Below are positions 1 to 8,484 of a stretch of DNA of 34,674 bases, piece by piece. Under the pieces are notes generated by a model. It worked only from the letters and a program-made list of their open reading frames with translations. It did not search any database and had not been told where the DNA came from. A program made the position numbers and the translations under genes. This DNA is from a virus. How positions within the stretch are numbered: position 1 is the stretch's first letter; every line of letters begins with the position of its first letter. The stretch spans positions 1-34,674 of the IMG/VR virus record IMGVR_UViG_3300044530_000189, one strand, 5' to 3'.

Positions 1-684
1 GTATTTCATTTAATACATAATAGCCATAAGTATCCAGAGATTGAAAATGCACGATTTCCACAACACATTGTCTATAACTCATTATGGATTAAGAGGAAAT
101 TAAACTACAAATGGGATAACTTTACAATAACGCCTCCCGTTGATTATCGTACTTACGACTTAGGTAAAGACCCAGAGGATAACGAATATATTACACTTAT
201 AAACTTAAACGAGAATAAAGGCGGTAAGATATTTGAAAGCATAGCAAGGGCATTGCCAAATAAGCGATTTTTAGGCGTTTTGGGGAGTTATGATGAGCAA
301 GTGACACCAAACCTTCCAAACCTTAAAATAGTGCCAAATACGGCAGATATTAAGCCTATATATGGTGTTACAAGAATCTTGTTGATGCCAAGTGACTATG
401 AATCGTGGGGGAGAACTGCTACGGAGGCTATGTGTAATGGAATTCCAGTCATTTGTAGTAATGCGGATGGGTTGGTTGAGAATTGTGGCTATGCTGGTAT
501 ATTTATAAAAGATCGTAATGACACTAAAAGCTGGGTTGAAGCAATTGCAAAGTTGGATGAAAAAAAGGCATATGCCGAAGCCTCAAGGAGAGCAAGAAAA
601 AGAGCGAAAGACCACGACCCAAGAAAAGCACTTGATGAATTTGAACTCTGGCTCAGAGAAATGGTTGATAAATATTACAAGTAA
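1..684 (+). CDS. Glycosyltransferase, GT4-like, C-terminal part (5' end cut by window)
   Basis: Frame 1 is open from the first base to the TAA at 682-684, so the gene enters the window already in progress. The product would transfer a sugar from an activated donor; the acceptor is unknown. The C-terminal half of a GT-B fold is visible: an HNSHKYPEIENARF stretch near the edge, ITLINLNENKGG (a typical start of the second Rossmann domain), then YESWGRTATEA, which holds the E-x7-E donor-binding motif of GT4 enzymes, followed by GIPVICSNADGLVE. An ATG at 253 is only internal. The missing N-terminal half is very probably the open frame at 34391-34674 at the other window end. The stop overlaps the ATG of the next gene (TAATG), suggesting translational coupling to the connector gene. 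Confidence 0.82.
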   Translation, partial: VFHLIHNSHKYPEIENARFPQHIVYNSLWIKRKLNYKWDNFTITPPVDYRTYDLGKDPEDNEYITLINLNENKGGKIFESIARALPNKRFLGVLGSYDEQVTPNLPNLKIVPNTADIKPIYGVTRILLMPSDYESWGRTATEAMCNGIPVICSNADGLVENCGYAGIFIKDRNDTKSWVEAIAKLDEKKAYAEASRRARKRAKDHDPRKALDEFELWLREMVDKYYK

Positions 685-1244
685 TGGCGATATATATAAA
701 CGGGATAACCATTTTAGCTGATGCGGTGGTTGAGCCAGTAAGTAGAACGGATGCAAAGAATTGGATGAGGATTGATTATACCTCGGATGATTCTTTGATT
801 GATAATTTAATCTCAAGTGCAAGAAAGCATCTTGAGTTATTGACTGGAAGGTCTTTGACAAATAAGCTAATAAGAGCAAACATTCAACTCACTGGCACTG
901 TGCCAAATGTTTGGATGGTTGACTTGCCATACTCTCCACTTAATTGTGTGGATGAGGTAGTGATGAAAACGGGCATTAATATGAGCGAAACCCTAACCAA
1001 AAATGAAGAATATGAAGTGATTGGTGGAAAGATTTGGTTATACTCACAAGGGTATTATGATATTAAATATCAAGCTGGTTATGGCGAACTACCACCAGAT
1101 TTGGTTAGTGATATTTTAACACTTGTAGCTTGGTCTTACCAAAATAGGGGTAAGAATATGAATGCCGACCCAAGTTCATCAATATCGCAATATCCTTATT
1201 GGGATGGATTAAATTATCACCAATATAAGACTGTTGTAATATAG
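684..1244 (+). CDS. Head-tail connector, HK97 gp6-like
   Basis: A 186-residue protein resembling the small helical connector (adaptor) family that sits under the portal and joins head to tail. The N-terminal segment around residues 18-65 (EPVSRTDAKNWMRID, then DDSLIDNLISSARKHLELLTGR) matches the usual pattern of this family: a short strand, then two helices, with the aromatic and acidic residues typical of gp6-like and phiE125 gp8-like proteins. Its place, before a gp10-like gene and the tail genes, fits. The ATG overlaps the stop of the glycosyltransferase, and its own stop overlaps the GTG of the next gene. The family call rests on pattern recognition and gene order. Confidence 0.8.
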   Translation: MAIYINGITILADAVVEPVSRTDAKNWMRIDYTSDDSLIDNLISSARKHLELLTGRSLTNKLIRANIQLTGTVPNVWMVDLPYSPLNCVDEVVMKTGINMSETLTKNEEYEVIGGKIWLYSQGYYDIKYQAGYGELPPDLVSDILTLVAWSYQNRGKNMNADPSSSISQYPYWDGLNYHQYKTVVI

Positions 1245-1687
1245 TGGCAAAGGGGATAAACATACAAGTTAGTGATGCAGCATTCCAAAGATTGCTTAAT
1301 CGCTATAAAGAAAAAGTAAATGGCACTGCCGCTTTACTTGATCGTGAACTTGCCGCAACTGGGGAATTAATGGCAACAAGTGCGAAGAATATGGTTGCGG
1401 TAGATACTGGTAGACTAAGAAACTCAATCTCACTAAAGAAAGACCAATTTCTTTCTTACTACCTGATTGCTCAAACTAATTACGCTGCTTACGTTGAATT
1501 TGGGACTGGTAATGGTTTTATCCCACCAGAGAACAAAGAATGGAGCGCACTTGCAAGTAAATATAAAGGTAGGGGTATAAAGCAAGTTAACTTACCAGCG
1601 AGACCATATATGAGACCATCAATTCTTGCTTACTATCCTAAATTTAAGGAGGAGGCAATAAAGATAATAAGAAGTAAAAATGCTTGA
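1244..1687 (+). CDS. HK97 gp10-like head-tail joining / tail completion protein
   Basis: 147 residues starting with GTG that overlaps the previous TAG. It carries hallmarks of the HK97 gp10 family: an N-terminal helix, VDTGRLRNSISL near residue 49, YAAYVEFGTG near residue 80, and PARPYMRPS near residue 120, the signature of this family. These proteins act in head closure or neck assembly. The following gene starts inside its last codons (8-nt overlap), consistent with a coupled structural operon. The length is normal for the family. Confidence 0.85.
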   Translation: MAKGINIQVSDAAFQRLLNRYKEKVNGTAALLDRELAATGELMATSAKNMVAVDTGRLRNSISLKKDQFLSYYLIAQTNYAAYVEFGTGNGFIPPENKEWSALASKYKGRGIKQVNLPARPYMRPSILAYYPKFKEEAIKIIRSKNA

Positions 1688-2111
1688 TTGTAGTAACAAT
1701 GTGCGTACAATTTATGTGAATGCCTTAAATGGTAATTTGTCTTACAATGGCAAAGATGTGCCAGTGTATGGACAAAATCCATTTAGGACAATGCCACAAA
1801 ATTACGTTATCATTAGTTCTATAACCGAGGTAGCTTCAAACACTAATAATAGGTTTGGTAATATCGTTGATGTAGTTATTGATATAAATAGTGAGCAATA
1901 TCGCATTTATGACAATAGCATCGTTGATAATATCGCATCTCAAATACTTAACATATTAATACCAGATACAAAAGTTGATGGTTTTGATGATGCTAATTTT
2001 GAGGTCTTTCCAACGGCAAGGACATTAAGTAGTTACTTACCAGTAGTAAATGGAGACAATTTTATAGCTAGGAAAATAATAACAATAAGCAATTTAGTTA
2101 ACCAAAAATAA
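1680..2111 (+). CDS. Tail terminator / tail completion protein candidate
   Basis: 143 residues with no motif I can name with certainty. It has alternating strands and helices, a middle segment NIVDVVIDINSEQY, and a PVVNGDNFIARKIITISNLV tail. Gene order in HK97-like phages (gp6-like, gp10-like, then this, then tail tube) makes it the candidate tail terminator or DUF3168-like protein, which caps the head-proximal tail end. The function is inferred from position and size. The start ATG overlaps the gp10-like gene. Confidence 0.55.
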   Translation: MLDCSNNVRTIYVNALNGNLSYNGKDVPVYGQNPFRTMPQNYVIISSITEVASNTNNRFGNIVDVVIDINSEQYRIYDNSIVDNIASQILNILIPDTKVDGFDDANFEVFPTARTLSSYLPVVNGDNFIARKIITISNLVNQK

Positions 2112-2119
2112 AAGTAAAA

Positions 2120-2560
2120 ATGGGACAAATTTTAGGATCATTACAAGACATCGAAATAGATGTTACTGGAGGCACAAGCTGGAAGCCATTGGTTTGTTTG
2201 CGTACTTCATCAGTAAACACAACTATGGATGCAACTACCGAGCAAACGAATTGTGGAGCATTTACTTCACCTTCAGCACCACAGATGAGTGTTGATTTTG
2301 ATGCTATTTGTGAAACCAATCCTGGTAGCTTTCCAACAGTGTCTATTTCTTATGAGGAATTGTTAAATGCTATGGTAGTAAAAACTGAAGTAAATGTAAG
2401 AGTACAAAACCCAGCGGTAACTGGTTCAAGTGCTGGTACTGTTTACTATCATCAATTTAAAGGTTATATCACTGACCTTACTTTGAACCAATCAACTACT
2501 GAGTTTATCAACTTCTCTGGAACTATCCAATCAAATGGTGCGTTAGACGTTTCAGCTTAA
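2120..2560 (+). CDS. Major tail (tube) protein, TP901-1/phi13-like
   Basis: 146 residues, beta-rich, beginning with GQILGSLQDIEIDVTGG and reading like the tail tube proteins that polymerise around the tape measure: a strand-rich core, a central helix-like SISYEELLNAMVVK, and a C-terminal strand pair (HQFKGYITDLTLNQ, TEFINFSGTIQSNG) common in TP901-1-type tube proteins. It sits exactly where a tube gene is expected, between the tail terminator candidate and the assembly chaperone. The leader is A-rich (aaaagtaaaa) without a Shine-Dalgarno. A second, larger tube-like protein is encoded at 7479. Confidence 0.78.
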   Translation: MGQILGSLQDIEIDVTGGTSWKPLVCLRTSSVNTTMDATTEQTNCGAFTSPSAPQMSVDFDAICETNPGSFPTVSISYEELLNAMVVKTEVNVRVQNPAVTGSSAGTVYYHQFKGYITDLTLNQSTTEFINFSGTIQSNGALDVSA

Positions 2561-2568
2561 TTTTAATT

Positions 2569-2931
2569 ATGAATTATACTAATATTACTATCAACGACCA
2601 AAAGGTCGGACTTAAATTTGGAATGGCTTCATTTAGATATTTACAAGACAAGCTTGTTGAGGGCAAGTCTTATCAAGGTGGAGACTTAAATGAGATTGGT
2701 CTTGCTCACATTATTTATAGTGGTTATTTTAATAACTGCTTGGTTAAAGATGTTGAGCCAACACTAAAGTTTGAGGAGGTTGTCGATTGGATTGAAATGA
2801 ATTTGACAAATGAGGAGGTAATGTCTCAAATAAAGAGCGTTATTGAAATTTGGACTAATAACCAATATATCCAATCTGCTTTAGATGTTGTTGACCAACC
2901 AAAAAAAAAGACATCTCGTGGGAAGAAATAG
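2569..2931 (+). CDS. Tail assembly chaperone, short form (gpG-like)
   Basis: 120 residues. In lambda-like tails the short chaperone and its frameshifted extension bind the tape measure protein and recruit tube subunits. Here the frame is helical (GMASFRYLQDKL, VDWIEMNLTNEEVMSQIK) and ends KKKTSRGKK. Near its 3' end a run of nine A at 2901-2909 followed by G contains A AAA AAA (2901-2907) and A AAA AAG (2904-2910) in the correct phase for a -1 slip. The frame just downstream, offset by -1, has no ATG at its beginning, as expected for a gpG/gpGT pair. Confidence 0.8.
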   Translation: MNYTNITINDQKVGLKFGMASFRYLQDKLVEGKSYQGGDLNEIGLAHIIYSGYFNNCLVKDVEPTLKFEEVVDWIEMNLTNEEVMSQIKSVIEIWTNNQYIQSALDVVDQPKKKTSRGKK

Positions 2932-3209
2932 AAGCATTTGCTTTTGGTGAATTGTGTCTTTTGCCTCGTGATTTTTTTGATATGAGTCCAAGGCATTTGT
3001 CCCTAATGATAAAAGGACACGAGGAGAAAAAGGTCGACACTTATAGGCAAACAAGACTATTGATGTTTACAATGGTGCGCTTAATGGGTGATCCAAAGAG
3101 CGCACCAAAAACTCCAGAGGCATTGTGGAGTTTACCAGGTGATGAGCAATCACAAAGAGGCATTAGTGATAGTGAGGCAAGAGAAATATTCAAAAGGTTA
3201 AGACAATGA
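2569..3209 (+). CDS. Tail assembly chaperone, long form by -1 frameshift (gpGT-like)
   Basis: Slipping -1 at the A-tract (2901-2910) joins the short form to a second frame reading DISWEEIEAFAFGEL, then LCLLPRDFFDMSPRHLSLMI, giving about 213 residues and ending at TGA 3207-3209. The joined part has the W/F-x-P-x-(D/E)F-x-x-(M/L)(S/T)P pattern usual in T-domains of tail chaperones. An ATG-initiated reading of this frame would start only at 2952 and would lose the conserved DISWEEIEAFAFGE segment, which argues for frameshifting. The stop overlaps the ATG of the tape measure gene. The rate of slippage cannot be read from sequence. Confidence 0.78.
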
Positions 3210-5074
3210 ATGAAGATTTTATATTTCGGTTAGGTGCTGATGTCTCTGGGTTCACAAAGTCTATCTCACAAGTAGAGGCTGAACTCAAGAAAGTCCAAAC
3301 CGAGTTAAAAACCAAGACTGGAGATGCTATCGTACAAACAAATAAGTACATAGCAGACTTGCAAGGTAGTCTTGTCAATCTTCGTTCACAAGGTTTAAGT
3401 AAGTTACCAAAAGCGGTTAATGATGGAGCGGCTTCACTTAATGCTCTTGGTCAAGTAGCAAGAGATGCACCATTTGGATTCATTGCAATTCAGAACAACT
3501 TACCAATTTTATTTGATCAATTAGGCAACCTAAGTAAGCAAAGCGGAGGTGCAACTAATGCCCTAAAAGCTATTGGTGCATCATTAATTGGCCCAGCTGG
3601 TGTGACCTTTGCTATTGGTGCTGCTATCTCAGCCATTACTGTACTTGTACAAAAGTATGGGTCATTTGGCGCAGCTTTAGACGCAATATTTACAAAGCAA
3701 AGTAAATTTAGTCAAGAGATACTTGATTTTAATAAAGACCTTGCTAAATACAATGAGGAGAAAAGAACAAGTGTAGAAATTACGCAAGAGGAGATTGCAA
3801 CAACCGAAGGTGCGATTTCTAAGATAAGAAGTTTGTCATCTATTGTATTAGATCAAACACGTTCTTATAATGAGAGAAACTCTGCTCTCAATGATTTAAA
3901 AGACATTAACAAAGAGTACTTTGGTAATCTTGATTTAGAGAAAACAAAGTTTGAAGATTTAAAAACCGCAATTGATACTTATATATCGAGTGTAAGACAA
4001 GCAGCGGTTAGTAAAGGATTTGAAAGTGCAATAGGCGATGCGAGTGTGCAACTTGCAAAAGCGGTTGCATTACAAGCTAAATTACAAGGTGAATTAGATG
4101 ATGCTCGAAGAAAACCAATAGTAACAAGGGGCAAAGCTGAAATAGTTGACACAAGCGAAATAGATGCCGCAAAAGAGGCTTTTGATGAACAAAGTAAAGT
4201 TGTAGAGGATTTAAGAAAAGAAATTGCTCTTTACAATGTAGAACTTGATAAAAGTATTAAGCTACAAAATCAAATTCAAGCACCAATTGATGCAGCTAAT
4301 AAAGCATTGGAGGATCAAAAGAAAGCTGCTGAAGCGGCTAAAAAAGCTGCTGCTGAATCCAAAAGATTAGCTGCCGAAAGAAAGAAAGTATTAGAATTAC
4401 AACAAGAGCAAATTCGAGTTGATAATTTATATAATGCTAAAAAAAGAATTTCTGAACAAGCGGCATTAAATAAAACTGAGTTAGATGGTTTAAGAGCCAT
4501 AACTAAAGAAAGAAGAAAAAGTGAGAGAGAAGCTGGTATAACTTTACCAACACAAATATCTGGCATTGTACCAAGCTTTAACAATGAGAAATTTTTATCA
4601 AGTGTTAGAGCGGCAAATAATGAATTGGCAAGATTAAAAGAAGAAGCAAATTTAACTGCTGCATATAATTTAATTAATCAAACATTTTTTTCGCCAATAG
4701 AAAATTTATTTGAGAATTTTTTAAATACTGGAAAGTTTGCATTTAAAGAATTTGCACAAGCAATATTAAAAGCAATCAATCAAATAGTTGCAAAAATTAT
4801 TGCTACTGGCATTATAACATTATTAGCATCTTTATTTATACCAGGTTTTAGTGCAGCTGGTGGGGGCATTGGAAAAACACTTGTTGCTGGTATAACTGGT
4901 GCGTTAGGCTTTGGTGGAGGTTTCGGTGGATCTAATAGAGTAGCCAACCCATCATTTGGAGGTGTTAGTGGTGGCGCATTACAAATGGCTGGTGCAGTTA
5001 ATTTAAGTTTAAGAGGTAGTGATTTGGTGGGATCAATTAATAGAACAAACGCAACAATAAGTAGAGTTGGCTAG
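3206..5074 (+). CDS. Tail tape measure protein
   Basis: 622 residues, starting ATGA-coupled to the chaperone. It fixes tail length and is ejected with DNA. The N-terminus (IFRLGADVSGFTKSISQVEA) is the usual opening of this class. A glycine/alanine-rich hydrophobic stretch lies near residues 125-152 (IGASLIGPAGVTFAIGAAIS), a long Lys/Glu/Ala coiled coil near 365-430, a second hydrophobic segment near 525-550 (IVAKIIATGIITLLASLFI), and a glycine-rich C-terminus. With the rough rule of 0.15 nm per residue, the tail shaft would be about 90 nm, short for a siphovirus. No muralytic domain is evident. Confidence 0.87.
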   Translation: MNEDFIFRLGADVSGFTKSISQVEAELKKVQTELKTKTGDAIVQTNKYIADLQGSLVNLRSQGLSKLPKAVNDGAASLNALGQVARDAPFGFIAIQNNLPILFDQLGNLSKQSGGATNALKAIGASLIGPAGVTFAIGAAISAITVLVQKYGSFGAALDAIFTKQSKFSQEILDFNKDLAKYNEEKRTSVEITQEEIATTEGAISKIRSLSSIVLDQTRSYNERNSALNDLKDINKEYFGNLDLEKTKFEDLKTAIDTYISSVRQAAVSKGFESAIGDASVQLAKAVALQAKLQGELDDARRKPIVTRGKAEIVDTSEIDAAKEAFDEQSKVVEDLRKEIALYNVELDKSIKLQNQIQAPIDAANKALEDQKKAAEAAKKAAAESKRLAAERKKVLELQQEQIRVDNLYNAKKRISEQAALNKTELDGLRAITKERRKSEREAGITLPTQISGIVPSFNNEKFLSSVRAANNELARLKEEANLTAAYNLINQTFFSPIENLFENFLNTGKFAFKEFAQAILKAINQIVAKIIATGIITLLASLFIPGFSAAGGGIGKTLVAGITGALGFGGGFGGSNRVANPSFGGVSGGALQMAGAVNLSLRGSDLVGSINRTNATISRVG

Positions 5075-7475
5075 AGCAGAAAAATATTATATAAATTTTC
5101 AAAGCGGAGATGGATACATTTGCCGAGTAGGATTCCTATATGAAGGATTTAGTGGCACATCATCCGAGATACAAGGTGGAGCAAGACCATTTGTACTTAA
5201 AGAGTTTAACTCAGATGATGACATATTTAAGCCAGTTAGGGCATTAATGGGTGAAGTAGAAATACTCACCAATGTCAACGGAGTTCAAATTGAGGATTTC
5301 TTTGCTGATCAAGATAGTGACATTGCGATTACATTCTCAATGGACACCATACCAATTTGGACTGGTTATGTGTTGCAAGATGATTTCCAAGAAGTTTGGG
5401 ATGATTCAAATCACTTTTTAATAATTAGAGCATATGATGGATTAGGTATGTTGAAGGACATACCATTTGGTGATAATGGTGCTGAGTTAGTTGGTAGGTT
5501 TACACCATTCCAATTATTAAACTACGCATTACAAGGCGCACCCAATACACCTTTAACAAGGTATGCAGTTATCAATAATTTGTATCACGATTCAATGACT
5601 GATATAGACAGTCCATTGTTTCAGTGTTATATTGATGCAAAGACATTCCAACAAGAAACAACGACATATGATGATTCGTTGACTGTTATAGAAAAGATTA
5701 ACCAATCATTTTCTCAGACAATCTTCCAATATCTCAATCGTTGGTATTTCTTTAGGGTTGAGGAGTTGTATACATCATATAATAATAACTTGATTGGTAA
5801 TCTTTGGAATTTAGGTGTACCAACTGGTATAGACCAAAGGTATGATATTGAGGTTGGGGTTAATAATGAAGTAAAACCAATCTCACCTGAGATGCTTAGG
5901 CTTATACAAAAAAAGACTAAGTTTGATGAGATTGATTTTGACTATGACCCATTTAATGAGACTTTTAACAATGAGAGTTTTGCTCGTGCTACTTTTGTAG
6001 CTACAAGCGGAAATGCTAAGACATACACTTTAGATTTATGGGATTTTAAAGGTGGTACATTCACCACACCAGCAACACCAAGTGCAAACTTTGATGCTAA
6101 AATAAGGGAAGTATATTCCTCAACCACTGCTGGTGGTTTGCTTGAGAGGTACTTATATATTGAGAGCCAACAAGCGGCTGGTATTGCATCGGTTTGGTTG
6201 CAGAGTAACCAAGTTGATATAACATCTACAAGTTTTGTTAATATAAGCTTTGATGTTAAGTTTTTACGTACATATTTGCAATATGCTCCAGTTGTTTATG
6301 TAATTATAGAAAGTGGTGGTAGTTATTATTGGTTAAATGAGGAAGGCACTTGGACTTTTGCTGCTGCTATTGGACTTGTCGGATCAATAAGACTTGACTC
6401 AAGAAGTGGCACAAATGTAGAGACTACAGAGTGGAATAGCTTACAAGTAGAATCGGACATTGTACCAAGTGGTGGTAAGCTGCAAATAAGATTATTGCAT
6501 TTTAATGATAATACGGTTACTAACTCAATAACATATTATAATAATTTAAAGGTACAAGTTCTTAATGGATTTGAGAATGGGGACTTTTTAAGGAAGATAA
6601 CTGGCATCAATTCAAAATATACAAAGACTGGCACAATAGTTAACTCAACTAAAAATGACACTTATCTTGATGATCATTTTAGTGCGTTACATAAGGGGGC
6701 GATATTCCAATCTGATGGCACAACATTAACCGATGCCGACTGGCATAGGCTTAGATACCCATCTGAGACTTTTGGCTTTAGGAGGCAAAATGCGACTGCA
6801 AGGTGGGAACATAATAGGGTAAATCGTAATAAGATAGATGTTAATTTCTTTGGTTTAATGTGGACTGATAATGTGACTTTGACACCAATAGGTCTAATGA
6901 ACACTATAAGATTTATGGATGATGATCCGAATAAGGTTTATTGGATAGCTAATTTAAGGGAGGTTGATTATGCTGCTGGGACTTGGAGTGCTACTTTAGA
7001 GGAAGTTTATGATGAATTAAGGGATACCCCAATAAGTCAAACTTTTGAGGCTGACTTTACAATAGGCACTTATGCCTCACCATCGGTTATCCCATTGACA
7101 TTAGTAACAAGTGGCGGTTTTTCTATTCAAACAAGTAACACGGCAAGGTATGACAATGCCACAACTTTGACAACTCCAGTAGATTGTAGTATCTTTGGAG
7201 AGGTGAGCGCAGCGAATTACCCAGCAACTATAAGCTTCCAACTTCAGAAAAATGGCACTGCCATTAGGACTATAAACTACCCGATTTACGTTGCAAATCA
7301 ACCATATACTTTGAATTTGAGTGTAACAACTCAAACGATTGCTACAAATGACACTTTTAGGGTTGTGGTAGTTGGGGCATCAACGATTAATGTTGATGGT
7401 GGGGATATGAAGATAAATAGTCCAAGCACTACACTTGCTTACGACACATATACAGATAATTATTTATACGAATAA
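5067..7475 (+). CDS. Tail-tip / baseplate hub-like protein
   Basis: 802 residues directly downstream of the tape measure, where Dit, Tal or hub proteins are expected. The TTG at 5067 is chosen because the frame has a stop just upstream (5058-5060) and no ATG near the beginning of the conserved region; it overlaps the tape measure stop. The first 250 residues (KYYINFQSGDGYICRVGFLY, then EVEILTNVNGVQIEDFFADQ, then ENINQSF-type hub segments followed by YLNRWYFFRVEEL) resemble large tail proteins of Bacteroidota phages combining a Dit-like N-terminus with a hub. The C-terminal third is beta-sandwich-like and Thr/Ser-rich. Exact role is inferred from position. Confidence 0.65.
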   Translation: MARAEKYYINFQSGDGYICRVGFLYEGFSGTSSEIQGGARPFVLKEFNSDDDIFKPVRALMGEVEILTNVNGVQIEDFFADQDSDIAITFSMDTIPIWTGYVLQDDFQEVWDDSNHFLIIRAYDGLGMLKDIPFGDNGAELVGRFTPFQLLNYALQGAPNTPLTRYAVINNLYHDSMTDIDSPLFQCYIDAKTFQQETTTYDDSLTVIEKINQSFSQTIFQYLNRWYFFRVEELYTSYNNNLIGNLWNLGVPTGIDQRYDIEVGVNNEVKPISPEMLRLIQKKTKFDEIDFDYDPFNETFNNESFARATFVATSGNAKTYTLDLWDFKGGTFTTPATPSANFDAKIREVYSSTTAGGLLERYLYIESQQAAGIASVWLQSNQVDITSTSFVNISFDVKFLRTYLQYAPVVYVIIESGGSYYWLNEEGTWTFAAAIGLVGSIRLDSRSGTNVETTEWNSLQVESDIVPSGGKLQIRLLHFNDNTVTNSITYYNNLKVQVLNGFENGDFLRKITGINSKYTKTGTIVNSTKNDTYLDDHFSALHKGAIFQSDGTTLTDADWHRLRYPSETFGFRRQNATARWEHNRVNRNKIDVNFFGLMWTDNVTLTPIGLMNTIRFMDDDPNKVYWIANLREVDYAAGTWSATLEEVYDELRDTPISQTFEADFTIGTYASPSVIPLTLVTSGGFSIQTSNTARYDNATTLTTPVDCSIFGEVSAANYPATISFQLQKNGTAIRTINYPIYVANQPYTLNLSVTTQTIATNDTFRVVVVGASTINVDGGDMKINSPSTTLAYDTYTDNYLYE

Positions 7476-7478
7476 GAA

Positions 7479-8090
7479 ATGGCAGACGTAGTAAAGGCAG
7501 AAGGTTTAGTTATAGCATACACGGACTCAAGTGGCAATGTGTATCCTTTGGCTTGTGCTAAGGATGCCTCTTTGGTTATAACAAGAGATGTTATTGAACT
7601 TGCGCCAAAAAGTGTAAATAATTTTAGGAGGTATATTCCTGGTAAGCGATCATTCACCATAAGTGGTAGTGGCTTAGTAAAATTAGTGGGTACTAATCAA
7701 CAAGGCTTAGACTTTTTCGATGATTTATTCACAACTGTTGATACTAATTATGTTGCGTATTTAGACATTATTGATGCGCAAAATAATTACAAAATGTATC
7801 AATTTAATTGTTATATTGTCGAACTTACACTTGACTCGCTTGTGAATGGTTTTGCTAATTATTCTTACTCATTACAAGGTAATGGTGCATTCACTGAGTT
7901 AACGGTTGTTGATACTTATACGGTTGCGAGTGGTACAATAACTGCTCGTAGCACTTCTACTCATAAACTTGTGGCGGTTGGATATGGAGGCAAATGGTAT
8001 TATAATTATACTGTTAGTGCTGGTCCCGTAATTAATTTAGGTTCATCGCTTAATGGCACAAGTGTCGTGGCGGCATATATAGCAATATAA
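7479..8090 (+). CDS. Second tail tube-like protein with C-terminal extension
   Basis: 203 residues. The first 140 or so read like a TP901-1-type major tail protein: a strand-rich start (GLVIAYTDSSGNVYPLACAK), RYIPGKRSFTISGSGLV, a central helix QGLDFFDDLFTT, and NCYIVELTLDSLVNGFANYS before the last strands. About 60 further residues (from ASGTITARSTST) form a separate beta-rich tail. Since a standard tube gene exists at 2120, this may be a minor tube protein at the tip, an adaptor, or the decorated form of the tube. It follows the hub gene by 3 nt and precedes the membrane mini-genes. Confidence 0.55.
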   Translation: MADVVKAEGLVIAYTDSSGNVYPLACAKDASLVITRDVIELAPKSVNNFRRYIPGKRSFTISGSGLVKLVGTNQQGLDFFDDLFTTVDTNYVAYLDIIDAQNNYKMYQFNCYIVELTLDSLVNGFANYSYSLQGNGAFTELTVVDTYTVASGTITARSTSTHKLVAVGYGGKWYYNYTVSAGPVINLGSSLNGTSVVAAYIAI

Positions 8091-8100
8091 AATCAATAAT

Positions 8101-8259
8101 ATGAAACAAATGATGGAAAATGTAAAGACAAGCCTTTTTGGTGCGGTAGCTGGACTACCGGTAATTTGGGAAGGCGCAATGGCTAATGATTGGAAGATGG
8201 TCTTAGCTGGTCTTGGAATGCTTTTAGTGGGCATTTTTGCAAGTGACGCTAAAAAGTAA
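8101..8259 (+). CDS. Small membrane protein, holin candidate
   Basis: A 52-residue frame from ATG 8101 to TAA 8257-8259. It has a charged N-terminus, then two hydrophobic stretches, about residues 11-27 (SLFGAVAGLPVIWEGAMA) and 31-47 (WKMVLAGLGMLLVGIFA), and ends DAKK. Size, two short membrane spans and the charged tail fit small phage holins. It is followed after 3 nt by another membrane/coiled-coil gene, as in holin plus accessory pairs. It is over 6 kb from the endolysin gene, so the holin label is tentative. Confidence 0.55.
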   Translation: MKQMMENVKTSLFGAVAGLPVIWEGAMANDWKMVLAGLGMLLVGIFASDAKK

Positions 8260-8262
8260 GAG

Positions 8263-8484
8263 ATGGAGCAAGGGGTGATTGTGACGATAATTATTCAGAC
8301 TATTGCATTTGCAATGGCATTGTCGAAGATGTTTACGGATATGAAGATTAAGTTGAGAGAACTTGATCTTCGTGTCCGCACCCTTGAGAAAAAAGAGGAT
8401 GAGATTAGTGAGAAATTAGGGAAGATTTTTGACGCTTTGCAAGACATAAAATTGGAATTAAAAGATAAAGCAGATAGATTATGA
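8263..8484 (+). CDS. Membrane-anchored coiled-coil protein (XhlA-like layout)
   Basis: 73 residues. An N-terminal hydrophobic segment (VIVTIIIQTIAFAMALSKMF, about residues 5-24) is followed by a heptad-rich charged coiled coil to the end (LRELDLRVRTLEKKEDEISE and on). This layout recalls holin accessory proteins such as XhlA, though those usually carry the membrane span at the C-terminus. It may regulate lysis or anchor another protein. Its stop overlaps the next start (ATGA). Confidence 0.5.
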   Translation: MEQGVIVTIIIQTIAFAMALSKMFTDMKIKLRELDLRVRTLEKKEDEISEKLGKIFDALQDIKLELKDKADRL

